Part shown: piece by piece, positions 1-9,565 of the stretch
Position numbering within the stretch: the first letter of the stretch is position 1
How the letters are laid out: each line of letters begins with the position of its first letter
Assembly: GCA_015179025.1 (NCBI GenBank)
Contig: WHUX01000303.1
Location: 1 to 51,241 of the forward strand
Origin: Terfezia claveryi
Taxonomy: Eukaryota; Ascomycota; Pezizomycetes; Pezizales; Pezizaceae
DNA: 51,241 nt
Direction of reading: 5' to 3'
Translations under genes and position numbers: made by a program
The notes under the pieces: generated by a model
What the model was told of the DNA's origin: nothing
Database searches by the model: none
The model's input: the letters and a program-made list of their open reading frames with translations, nothing else

Positions 1-318
1 ACGTTAACAACATTAATGTAGTTGATGATGCCAAGGGAACGAACTCTAATATACAGACATTGAAATATGCCAACCAGCGTCCGGACGGCTTTGGTTGCCC
101 CAATGGCATCCAGATTGTATTACAACTCAGCCAGGCGTCCAGATTGTATTGCAACTCAGCCGGGCGTCCAGATTGTGTTGCAACTCAGCCAGGCGTCCTG
201 ATTGTGTTGCAACGCAGCCAGGCGTCCAGACGCACAAGACGCACAGGACGCACTCGGGCGAGCTCTCGCATCCGGACGCTGGGCGGTGCGTCTGGACGCC
301 ACTTTTTTCTTGCTGATG
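1..318. mobile_element. Foldback element E, copy 1 (right end only)
   Basis: This stretch aligns base for base with the right arm of the complete E copy (about 3650-3963), including the GCGTCC/GGACGC-rich subterminal region and the terminal CTTGCTGATG. It ends abruptly at 318, where A-type LTR sequence starts mid-LTR, so the copy inserted into an LTR. The TA expected after the terminus is missing; the next bases are TCTATAAG. The left part lies outside the window. The short open frames here are products of the GC-rich tandem repeats and are not taken as genes. Confidence 0.75.
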
Positions 319-1577
319 TCTATAAGAGTTAAGTATATGAAATGGGTATGAACCTTGGAGTGGTTTATAATCATCCTAGATGGTTAAGACACTTATGTAA
401 CGTCCATAGACCCTTGAGGGAGCTACGGTTCAAGTTTCATAAGAATCCGATTAAGGGCTCAATAGTTATACCCAGATTAATATGCTGACTATATGTATAT
501 ATATATGCTAGCTATATATTGGCTGTTACCCTGAAGTCTGGGCGTTACCCTGAATATTGAATTATTACCCTGAACTGCAGGAAAATAATTCGGTAAAAAT
601 AAATAAAAAAAATGAAGCCATGAGGGTGCACTTTAGACCAAAGTGCGTCCAGTGATACTATAAGGGAGTGCACACAAGACAGAGGTTGAAGGTAGAGCCA
701 AAACATAAAGTTCTCCGAATTTAATGTTTCAAGGTTCTATCTAAGCCTACTCTTCGTCTTAATTCCATTTCTGCAATCCTCTTTATGATCAGAGTTAAAC
801 TCATAGAGATATAAGACTTTTAATATAGTCATATAGGTCTACGAGGAGGTTTACTTATTATTGGTAATAACTCCATGAATAATTTGGGTATCAAGATGAA
901 CTAAAATTCTCTAAGCTTCTATGCGTTGATACCTTTCCAATGGTAATCTACTTGTGACCCAGGTTCTCTATTCATAGTGTTATGTGCAGCTGAAAATTAT
1001 TTTCAATAGATACTAGACACTATTAAGTGAATATTGCCGGAAACATAATTAGATGCCTTCGGATATTGTTGGATGGTAATTCGATAGTATCGGGGATTGG
1101 TAACATATCTGAAATTGAATTTAGTTGTCTCGGATAAGAATTCTTGAATGGGATAAGCGAGCTCTAAGCGAAGTACATATAATATGCAGACATGGGAATA
1201 TACACTACGTTCAGGTTAGTAACCTATGACAATAAGTGCAGATAGCATCTGCATTAACAAAGGTGTGGATGGCATAACACTTAGGAAGAAATTCCAAGGT
1301 GACAGGTAGGCCCGTGTTTTATAAAATATTTTTATCATAAGAATATCTACAAACACCTCGGGATATAAATAGTGCAAGTAGTTCCGGTTAAATTTATTCT
1401 ACCACCAGTGAGTATTCGAAGCAAAGAGCACCTTGAGTACACGAAGCCTACAAAGTTCTAAGTCTTGAGTTAACTTTATGTTTAAGCAATATAGGATTTA
1501 TTTTGTGTTGCAAAATAAGATCCATCGTGAGGAACTACTGTTGGACTAAACTTTACTGCTATAGGATTGATATTCTA
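319..1577 (+). mobile_element. A-family LTR, 5' truncated, first segment
   Basis: The sequence matches the A-type LTR from about base 130 of the LTR onward, including the TTACCCTGAA triplet, the CGCACTTT-type hairpin and a TATAAATA box near 1364. The first ~130 bases are cut off by E copy 1. The segment is interrupted at 1577 by E copy 2 and resumes at 3966. No internal retrotransposon sequence adjoins it, so it is probably a solo LTR or an LTR remnant. Confidence 0.85.
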
Positions 1578-1880
1578 CATCAGCAAGAAATCGTGTTTGC
1601 GTCCTGTGCGTCTGGACGCATAGGATGTATGGGACGCACAGGACGAAAACTCAAGATCAGGACGCCAAAGCTTTATGCTCGTACGTCAGGACGCACTAGC
1701 AGCTAGCGCCCGCGCTTGGGATGCAATACTCACCTATGGCAGGTGTTCCGCATCCAGGACGCAACACTAGCGTGCTTCTGCTCCTAGAATGCAACACAAG
1801 TGTGTTCCCATATCTGGGACACAACACACGAGCTTTGCAGATGCTCGCGCCTCCTGGACGCAAGATGGAATGGGCTGCTC
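1578..1880. repeat. E left subterminal GCGTCC/GGACGC motif array
   Basis: Many copies of GCGTCC, GCGTCTGGACGC and similar short palindromes lie just inside the left end. The same motifs crowd the right end at 3720-3955 and the copy-1 end at 80-300. Such subterminal arrays are typical transposase-binding regions in other DNA elements, but binding here is inference. Confidence 0.6.
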
Positions 1881-2119
1881 GTCCCCAACGCTACAGGTTC
1901 TACCGCTGGCGTTGCTAACGGAAGGCCTACAATCGCTCTCTTCTACAATGCACCAGCTGGTATGTATGACCCTCTAATATCAGCCAGGTGCATAGCCTCT
2001 GTTACAGCGACTGAATATGCATGCAGCGGAAATATCCATTGTATTCGCTAATAATTATATAATAGAAGTATTGAGTAATAGATATATACATAAAACATGC
2101 ACTAGCTGCTTTAATCACC

Positions 2120-2262
2120 CTAACACTTACTCTAATACTCGCTCCAATAGTCGCTCTAATACTCCTCTAATACTCGCTCTAATACTCGCTCTAATACTCG
2201 CTCTAATACTCGCTCTAATACTCGCTCTAATACTCGCTCCAATACTCACTCTAATGCTCACT
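2120..2262 (+). repeat. 12-bp tandem array, left arm of E
   Basis: About a dozen tandem units close to CTCTAATACTCG. A 12-bp period is a multiple of three, so it yields repetitive open frames on both strands (ILAL or SIRA repeats) that are not taken as genes. Confidence 0.85.
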
Positions 2263-2571
2263 GTAATGTGCTGGGATATAGAGCGAAGGGAAAATGCGTG
2301 GGGAAGGAGGTATATATACAGGAAAACATAGTTGCTAAGGCCGACTTCTAAGGCCGACAATTTAGACTTTCCAAGACAAAGAGATAAGGGATAACAAGAG
2401 AAGTGGCATGACAGTGATCAATGGCGCTCAGCCTTCTTTCGCCCGCGGGTGCCGTACTATTCAATGCCTAGCCTGGTAATAGTCATATTGGGAAATCGTA
2501 GTCGTGGTATTGAGATATGTGCGAGTTCACGCCTTGTGATATGTTTCGTAGGAATTCATGCATTCGCGAGC

Positions 2572-2965
2572 TTATATATATATATGCGAGAAATCCATGC
2601 ATTCGCGGGCTTATATATATATGTCTCCAAAAGTACGAGTTTCTGGCATATATATACATAAGTCTCCAAAAGCATAAGTTTCTCACATATATATATAAGT
2701 CTCCAAAAGTATGAGTTTCTCACATATATATATAAGTCTCCAAAAGCACGAGTTTCTCGCATATATATATATAAGTCTCCAAAAGTACAAGTTTCTCGCA
2801 TATATATATATAAGTCTCCAAATGCATGAGTTTCTTGCATATATATATATAAGTCTCCAAAAGTACAAGTTTCTTGCATATATATACATAAGTCTCCAAA
2901 AGCATAAGTTTCTCGCATATATATATAAGCCCGCGAATGCATGAGTTTCTCGCATATATATATAT
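2572..2965. repeat. AT-rich tandem repeats at the centre of E
   Basis: Repeated units of roughly 45-50 bp combine a (TA)n run with the phrase AGTCTCCAAAAG and GAGTTTCT. They lie at the centre of the palindrome, in the loop position of a foldback. The overlapping open frames seen in several frames are repeat artefacts. Confidence 0.8.
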
Positions 2966-3279
2966 AAGCCCGCGAATGCATGAATTCCTACGAAACATAT
3001 CACAAAGCGTGAACTCGCACATATCTCAATACTACGACTACAATTTCCCAATATGACTATTATCAGGCCAGGCATTGATTAGTACGGCACCCGCGGGCGA
3101 AAGGGGGCTGAGCGCCATTGATTACTGTCATTCCACTTCTCTTATTATCCCTTATCTCATTGTCTTGTAAAGTCTAAATTGTTAGCCTTAGCAGTCGGCC
3201 TTGGCAACTATAGTTTTCCTGTATATATACCTCCCTTCCCCGCGCATTTTCCCTTCGCTCTAGATCCCAGCACATTATG

Positions 3280-3455
3280 GCGAGCATTAGAGTGAGTAAT
3301 AGAGCGATTATGAGAGCGAGTATTGGAGCGAGTATTAGGCGAGTATTAGAGCGAGTATTGGAGCGAGTATTAGAGCGAGTATTGGAGCAAGTATTAGAGC
3401 AAGTATTGGAGAGAGTATTAGAGTGACTATTGAGCGAGTATTAGAGCGAGTGTTA
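3280..3455 (-). repeat. 12-bp tandem array, right arm of E (inverted)
   Basis: Tandem units close to CGAGTATTAGAG, the reverse complement of the array at 2120-2262. This array pairs with the left-arm array when the element folds. Confidence 0.85.
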
Positions 3456-3965
3456 GAGCGATTGAAGCAGCAAGTGCATGTTTTATGTATATATCTATTA
3501 CTCAATACTTCTGTGTATTTAAGTATTAGGAATACAATGGATATTTTCACTGTGTGCATATTGAATGGCTGCAATAGCGGCTACGCACCAGGCTGGTGTT
3601 AGAGCGGGTGTGCATTGTACGAGAGCGATTTGGGGCCCAAAGCTATAGCATTAACAATATCAATTGAGTTGATGATGCCAAGGGAAGCAACTCTAATATC
3701 CAGACATTGAAATATGCCAACAGCTCCAGACAGCTTTGGTTGCCCCAATGGCATCCAGATTGTGTTGCAACTCAGCTGGGCATCCAGATTGTATTGCAAC
3801 TCAGCCGGGCGTACAGATTGTGTTTCAACTCAGCCAGGCGTCCTGATTGTATTACAATGCAGCTAGGCGTCTAGAGGCACAAGACGCACAGGATGCATTT
3901 ACGCGAGCTCTTACGTCCGGACGCTGGGCGGTGCGTCTGGACGCCACTTTTTTCTTGCTGATGTA

Positions 3966-4053
3966 TGTAGCGGAATAGAAATCATTGTGGCAGGAAATTA
4001 TGGCTGTTCTAATAGTTGCAAGAGCGCTATCAGTCAATAGGGCCCTCGTGACA
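3966..4053 (+). mobile_element. A-family LTR, 3' end segment after E insertion
   Basis: This is the last 88 bp of the A-type LTR, ending in CTCGTGACA. It continues the segment broken at 1577 by E copy 2. The next five bases, GCTAT, would be the target duplication, but the left end of this LTR is not in the window. Confidence 0.85.
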
Positions 4054-4765
4054 GCTATAACACTTGCTCTAATACTCACTCTAATACTCACTACAACACT
4101 CGCTCTAATACTTGCTCTAATAATTATTCTAATATTCACTCTAATACTCACTCTAATACTTTCTCTAATATGCTTTAGAAATCATACAAGACATTAGATA
4201 AAGAGCAAAGGGAAAAGGTGTGAGGGGAGAAGGTATATATACAGGAAAACTATAGTTGCCAAGCCCGATTGCCAAGGCTGACAATATAGACTTTCTAGAG
4301 ACAATAAGATAATGCATAATAAGAGGGGTGGCATGACAATGCTCAACACCGCTCAGCCCACTATCATGCATGGTTGCAGTACTACTCAATACCTAACCTG
4401 GTAATAGTCATATTGGGAAATTGTAGTCATAGTACTATAATATGTATATAGTTCATACTTGGTGATATATATCGTAGGAAGTTATGCCATCACAGCCTAT
4501 TTATATATATCCAAGACACTCATACATTCGAGGCTTAAATGCATAGAGGCCACGAAAGTATGAATTCCATATATATCTAGAGATCGTAAAAGTCAGAAAT
4601 CTATGCATATATATATATAAGCCTCAAATGCATGAATTCCATATATATCTAGAGACCATAAAAGCATGAATTCTATCCATATATATATATAAGCCTAGAA
4701 AGTATGAATTCTATGCATAAGTATATATATATAAGCCACGAATGCATGAGTTTCTTAGATATATA
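4054..4765. mobile_element. Older, diverged E-element fragment
   Basis: A diverged match to the left arm and centre of E. It has the 12-bp CTCTAATACTCA array (about 4065-4170), the GGTATATATACAGGAAAAC block near 4232, the CCTGGTAATAGTCATATTGGG stretch near 4399 and AT-rich central units with GCATGAATTC. The second arm is absent. The A-type LTR ending at 4053 appears to have inserted into this older copy. Confidence 0.7.
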
Positions 4766-5063
4766 TGTTCTAGTCCGTTGCGGGATTCCAGGCTATACCG
4801 GTATAGACTGGGCCATTTCAGGATTGCCCGAGCCATACTAATATGGCCCTCCATTCTAGTATGGACCGGGCCGTTACGAGATTGTGAGATTACTCAGGCT
4901 ATTTCGGGATAGCATAAATATTCATATCTTTTTATATTTCCTTATATATTTGGCCTAACCAAAGTAAATCATTTGATACTATATTCCTAGATTCATGTCT
5001 ACCTTAACCTCTACCCTCTACGCAGTCACTATCCCATTCCAAACTCTAACACAAATGGTCTCC
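4766..5063. other. Unique AT-rich DNA without recognisable gene
   Basis: No open frame or known element was recognised. Two small inverted repeats are visible: CTATACCGGTATAG at 4793-4806 and CCATACTA...TAGTATGG near 4833-4864. This is the host DNA into which the solo LTR at 5064 inserted. Confidence 0.5.
5059..5063. repeat. Target-site duplication TCTCC (left)
   Basis: TCTCC directly precedes the solo LTR, and the same five bases follow it at 6517-6521. Five-bp duplications are usual for Ty3/gypsy integrases. Confidence 0.85.
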
Positions 5064-6516
5064 TGTACGGGGTGACATCCAGCCCTACAAAGTTACTTGG
5101 GCCCTTATAGAACGACCCTAGGATCTATATGGACTCTAGGTACACTCTTAGCAGTGTGGTGCAAACATTTCTAATACTTGTCTATTAGAGTTAAGTATAT
5201 AAACGGGTATGAACCTCGGAGTGGTTTATAATTATCCTAGATGGTTAAGACCCTTATGGAACGTCCATAGACCCTTGAGGGAGCTATGGTTCAAGTTTCA
5301 TAAGAATCCGATTAACAGTTCAATAGTTATACTCAGATTAATATGCTGACTATATGTATATATATGCTAGCTATATTAGCTGTTACCCTGAAGTCTTGGC
5401 GTTACCCTAATATTGAATTATTACCTGAACTGCAGGAAAATAATTCGGTAAAAATATATAAAAAAATGAATGAAGCCATGAGGGCGCACTTTAGACTAAA
5501 GTGCGTCAGATGACACTATAAGGGAGTGTGCCAGGACAGAGGCCAAAGGTAGGGCCAAAAATAAAGTTCCCGAATTTAATGTTTCAAGGTTTTATCTAGG
5601 CCACTCTTCGTCCTGATTCCATTTCTGCAATCCTTTTTATGATCGGAGTTAAACTCATGGAAATATAAGACTTTTAATATGGTCATATAGGTCCACGAGG
5701 AGGTTTACTTATTATTGGTAATAACTCTGTGAATAATTTGGGTATCGAGATAAACTAAGATTCTATAATCTTCTATGCGTTGATACCTTTCAATGGTATC
5801 TACTTGTGACTCACGATTCTCTATTCATAGAGTTATGTGCAGTTGAAAATTATTTTCAATGGACACTAGACATTATTAAGTGAATATTGCCGGAAACATA
5901 ATTAGATGCCTTCGGATATTGTCGGATGGTAATTCGATAGTATCGGGGATTGGTAACGTATCTGAAATTGAATTTAGTTGTCTCGGATAAGAATTCTTTA
6001 ATAGGATAAGCGAGCTATAAGCGAAGTAATATGATATGCAGACATGGGAATATTCTCTATATTCAGGTTAGTAACCTGTGACAACGAGTGTAGATAGCTA
6101 CTGCATTAATAAAGGTGTGGATGGCATAACACTTAGGAAGAAATTCCAAGGTGACAGATAGGCCAGCGTTTTATAAAATATTTTTATCATAAGAATATCT
6201 ATGAATACCTTGGGATATAAATAGTGCAAGTAGTTCTGGTTGAATTTATTCTACCACAAGTTAGTATTCGAAAGCAAGAGCACCTTGAGTACACGAAGCC
6301 TACAAAGTTCTAAGTCTTGAGTTAACTTTACGTTCAAGCGACATACGATTTATTTTGTGTTGCGAAATAAGATCCTTCGTGAGGGACTATAGTTGGATTA
6401 ACTTTACTACTATAGGATTGATATTCTGTGTTGCGGAATAGATATCGTAGCGGCAGCAAACTACGGCCGTCCTAATAGTTGCAAGAGCGCTATCAGTCAA
6501 TAGGGCCCCCGTAACA
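5064..6516 (+). mobile_element. Solo LTR of family A
   Basis: A 1453-bp A-type LTR running from TGTACGGGGTGACA to CCCCGTAACA. The start has lost one base of the usual TGTCACGGGG. It is bounded by the 5-bp duplication TCTCC on both sides with no internal sequence, which shows an A element inserted here and later left by LTR-LTR recombination. Confidence 0.95.
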
Positions 6517-6521
6517 TCTCC
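6517..6521. repeat. Target-site duplication TCTCC (right)
   Basis: Matches 5059-5063 on the other side of the solo LTR. Confidence 0.85.
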
Positions 6522-6977
6522 CAGCATAGCCGTGCTTGTTTTTGTAGTTCACCTGCAATATATGCATTTTGAAATAATCCATTTTATGTCAAAAGGCAAA
6601 ACGAGTTACCCCAGTTCACTATACTCTGACCGCCATCACACTACTTCTTAGGTCACCCTCATTGTAGACTTGTAGTTTGGTATAGATATAGTGAACTAGA
6701 GCATTAAGGAATGGATACCTGACAACCCTGCTTCCGGTCTGCCGATAGTGATATTAAGGCAATTAACTTCTTGCCTCTACTAGGAATCGAACTCGGGCCC
6801 TCAATAAATAAATATAAATCATAAAGTACAGAACTTACCACTGCGCTATGTCTACTGTTAGTTTCAAATACTATAGTACTATATTCTACTAAAACTCGTT
6901 ACTTTTTCTACTTGCTAATTCAATTGTAGAGACAGGTCATAGAGATAGGAAACATACAGCGACAGGAAACATACAGT
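6522..6977 (-). mobile_element. Possible tRNA-headed SINE
   Basis: No protein-coding potential is visible. Reading the minus strand, a tRNA-like head with A and B boxes (6773-6855) is followed by an unrelated body of about 250 bp. That layout is the one of a tRNA-derived SINE. No target duplication or terminal tail was identified, and the limits are approximate. Confidence 0.35.
6773..6855 (-). other. tRNA-like Pol III promoter region (A and B boxes)
   Basis: On the minus strand, TAGCGCAGTGG (6838-6848) fits the A-box consensus and AGTTCGATTCC (6783-6793) fits the B box, at tRNA-like spacing. The acceptor ends (GTAGACA and TAGAGGC) and the T-arm do not pair well, so this is a tRNA pseudogene or SINE head and not a working tRNA. 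Confidence 0.5.
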
Positions 6978-7533
6978 AGCATGGATATTTGCTCGCTCTA
7001 TATGCCAGCCTAGATATTTGCTCGCCCTATATGCCAGCTTGGATATTTGCTAGTTCTATATGCCAGCCTGAATATTCGTTTGCTCCATATATCGGCTTGG
7101 ATATTCACTCGCTTTACATGTCAGCCTGAATATTTGCTTGCTTTATATGTTAGCCTGGATATTCGCTCGCTCAATATGCCTGCCTGGATATTCGCTCACG
7201 CTATATATCACCCTGGACATTTGCTCTCCCCAGATATCAGCCTGGATATTTGCTGGTCCTAGATATTAGCCTAGATAACCCCCTCCAGTAAGCCTGCATA
7301 TTCCCTCTATATTAGCCTGGATACTTGCTTACTCTATATGCCAGCCTAGATATTCTCTCGCCCTGGATATCAGCCTGGATATTAGCTCGCCCTAAATATC
7401 AGCTTACATATTCACTCACTCCATATGCCAGCCTGAATATTTACTCAGTCTATATGTTAACCTGGATATTCGCTCGCTCTACATGTTAGCTTGGATATTC
7501 GCTCGCTCTATATGTTAGCCTAAATATCTGCTA
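6978..7533 (+). repeat. ~30-bp minisatellite
   Basis: About eighteen tandem, imperfect units close to GATATTTGCTCGCTCTATAT followed by GCCAGCCTG, with 29-30 bp period. The short open frame inside it is a by-product of the repeat. Confidence 0.9.
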
Positions 7534-7946
7534 GAATTAAGCAAGCAAATTAGTCTAGAATCGAGCGAGCAAATCAGCCTAGAATCGAGCGAGCAAATTA
7601 GCCTAAGATCGAGTGTGCAAATCAGCCTAGAATCGAGCAAGCAAATCAGCCTAGAATCGAGTGAGGAAATCAGCCTAGAATTGAGTGAGGAAATCAGCAG
7701 AGAATTGAGCAAGGATATCACCGAATCGAGCAAGGAAATAAGCCTACAATCGAGCAAGCAAATCAGCATTCAATCGAGCGAGCAAATTAGCGAGAAAATG
7801 AGTAAGCAAACCAGCATAGAATCAAGCAAGCAAATTAGCATAGAATTGAGAGAGGAAATCAGCAGAGAATTGAGCAAGGAAATCACTACTGGCATAGAAT
7901 CGAGCGATGAAATCAGTCCAGAATTGAGCGAGCAAATCAGCTTATC
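7534..7946 (+). repeat. 24-bp minisatellite, inverted relative of the preceding array
   Basis: About seventeen units near AGAATCGAGCGAGCAAATCA followed by GCCT. Read on the minus strand, the unit contains GATTTGCTCGCTC, resembling the preceding 30-bp unit on the plus strand, so the two arrays face each other. Because 24 is a multiple of three, frames stay open on both strands. The plus frame at 7615-7956 gives a Ser/Glu/Ile-rich octapeptide repeat and the minus frame at 7515-7769 a Leu-rich one. There is no evidence that either is a gene. Confidence 0.85.
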
Positions 7947-8030
7947 GATTTTGTAAAGCAAGTGGTTGTACTTTTTGGACATATTATATATGCACTTATT
8001 GTAAATTTCCCTATTGTTTATTATGTACAT

Positions 8031-8085
8031 AGATTATAGAAATAGATAATAGAAATAGATAATAGAACTAGATAATAGATACAAA
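8031..8085 (+). repeat. Short AT-rich tandem repeat
   Basis: Four or five copies of a phrase close to AGAAATAGATAAT. Confidence 0.7.
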
Positions 8086-8264
8086 CCTAAACTTTACTGC
8101 TGCCACTTCCTATAATAGTATGTAGGTTGGTTAGCATCTATAGTAAAGGTATAAGGAGTAAGGTGCTTACTTTTATCACCCAAAAAGCCTAACCCTAGCC
8201 TGTCACGATATATAAGAAGAAAGATTGGAAAAAAACAAACATATAAGAATATAAAGAAAAAACC
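8086..8264. other. Unassigned AT-rich spacer
   Basis: No open frame or repeat of note. It links the minisatellites to the C-rich array. Confidence 0.4.
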
Positions 8265-8727
8265 CTCCCCTTCCCACTCTACCTCCTCCCTCCTACCCCC
8301 TAGCCCCTACCACCTCTCACCCTAAACCCTCCCCCCTCCCCCCTCCCCCCTACTCTACCTCCCCCTCCCGCCGCCAGCCCCCACCACCAGCCCTCCCTTC
8401 CTGCCACCAACTCCCACTGCCAGCTCTCCCCGCCAGCTATACCCTCCTACCACTAGTCTCTTCTGCCGCCAGCCCTTGCCCTAGCCCTCAGTCCCTCTCG
8501 CCGCCAGCCCCCACCCCCAGTCCCTCCCACTGCCAGCCCCTCCCAGCCCCCACCGTCAGTACCTTCCACCGCCGGTCTCTTCTACCACCAGTTCCTCCCA
8601 CTGCCAGTCCCTCCCGCCGCCAGCCCTTACCCCTGCCGCCAGTCCCGCCACTAGTCCCTCTTAGCCCCTGCCACCAGTCCCTCCCACTGCCAGTCCCTCC
8701 CACCACCAGTTCCTCCCACTGCCAGTC
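8265..8727 (+). repeat. C-rich (CCAGTCCCTCCC-type) array
   Basis: Degenerate tandem phrases around CCCTCCCACTGCCAG and CCGCCAGCCC, preceded by runs of C. The opposite strand is G-rich with many GGG runs. The minus-strand frame at 8488-8772 (Gly/Arg/Trp-rich) is a repeat artefact. The array stops exactly where the LTR of B begins. Confidence 0.85.
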
Positions 8728-9463
8728 TGTAAGTGTGGGCCAAGTTAGTAGAGGTGTTCCTGAGATGAACACGGCTCTACCAACGTGGTTGGGCAGCTAA
8801 GCACACTGTCTAGGTCCTATACAGGAGTCCCAAAGAGCGGCTGGCTGTTGGTGTATTTGGGGGTGTTCGGGAGAGTCACGGAGATCTGGAGAAAGAATAT
8901 TACCTGTGTAGCTTGTATATTCTGATGTTGCTCGACTAGATGGTACTCCAAGAGATCCTGTCCTATCTAGAGGCTGCGGAAATAAGGTCTTTAATAGACA
9001 CTAGATTTCTGAGGCTATGAGTCTAAACGAACTCATGTAAGGACAATCATCAAGACTCATTATGATACCTGATCATAATGGATACAAGATGGCTCATTCT
9101 AGATACATTTAGTATCATAGATGACGCTAGAGAAAGTAATAGAAACGAGGCTGACAATAGAATAGAGAATAAGACATGACATCAGTTGCCGAACAAGATA
9201 GGCAACTGGAACAGGAGAAAGTGGTTAGCTTGCTGACCACATAAAACATGTCAGTAATGAGTCATCGATAAAGGAAAGAGATAACGTGCTAAAGAAAGAC
9301 AACACTAATACATGAGTAATCCATATACTAATCCAACTGAGGGAAATACCTAAACAAGTAATATGCGTCCTAACATTAGATAAAGAAAATCCTAAAAATA
9401 GCCAAAGAGATTCCAACGTTCAAACAAGACTTATAGTAAGGAGAAAAACAAGTATTCCTTACA
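8728..9463 (-). mobile_element. Element B, 3' LTR
   Basis: A 736-bp LTR bounded by TGTAAG and CTTACA. It is nearly identical to 16410-17144, differing by a few substitutions and small indels, so the insertion is relatively recent. Because the coding strand of B is minus, this copy is the 3' LTR. The five bases to the left (CAGTC) do not match those to the right of the other LTR (TGTAG). Confidence 0.92.
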
Positions 9464-9476
9464 TCCTTCCCTTCTT
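9464..9476 (-). promoter_or_regulatory. Element B polypurine tract
   Basis: On the minus strand AAGAAGGGAAGGA lies directly upstream of the 3' LTR, the expected site of plus-strand DNA priming. Confidence 0.75.
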
Positions 9477-9565
9477 AAGAAAATCCTTCACTAGAAAATA
9501 GGCCACAGAATTAATAGGAGGAAAAAAATATCGAAAATATCAAACCTAAATGAAACTAAAAGAAA

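Larger units (their letters stand above)
1578..3963. mobile_element. Foldback (palindromic) element E, complete copy
   Basis: A 2386-bp element starting CATCAGCAAGAAA and ending with its exact inverse. It is flanked by TA at 1576-1577 and TA at 3964-3965, and removing it plus one TA restores a continuous A-LTR. The two arms are inverted copies of each other: 12-bp arrays, the GGTATATATACAGGAAAA block and the stretch around 2460-2570 all recur inverted at 2970-3560, so the element is one long palindrome centred near 2770. It encodes no recognisable protein. The TA duplication suggests mobilisation in trans by a Tc1/mariner-type transposase (inference); no transposase gene is visible in the window. 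Confidence 0.85.

Noticed and set aside
60..374. Overlapping small frames with Arg/Thr/Gly-rich products
   Set aside because: They lie in the GCGTCC-type repeats at the end of E and are open because of the repeat composition; frames overlap on both strands.
2017..3075. Frames with ILAL, SIRA and IYIY repeats, up to 141 residues
   Set aside because: They are translations of the 12-bp and AT-rich tandem repeats of E in several frames and strands; no domain is present.
1578..3963. CRISPR-like array
   Set aside because: The repeats are contiguous without unique spacers, and the element is a palindrome with transposon ends.
6773..6855. Functional tRNA gene
   Set aside because: A and B boxes are good but acceptor and T stems do not pair.
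7047..8030. Possible repeat-protein genes
   Set aside because: The 30- and 24-bp periods keep frames open by chance on both strands; no promoter or conserved domain seen.
8318..8345. Telomere-like CCCTAAACCCT phrase
   Set aside because: It occurs once and is not tandem; the surrounding DNA is a degenerate C-rich array.
8728..8735. tRNA primer-binding site for B
   Set aside because: Next to the 5' LTR (16410) the sense strand starts with a T run and reads ACCTGCAAACCA, not a TGG-starting complement of a tRNA 3' end.
8488..8772. Gly/Trp-rich minus-strand frame
   Set aside because: It is the complement of the C-rich array and runs into the B LTR.
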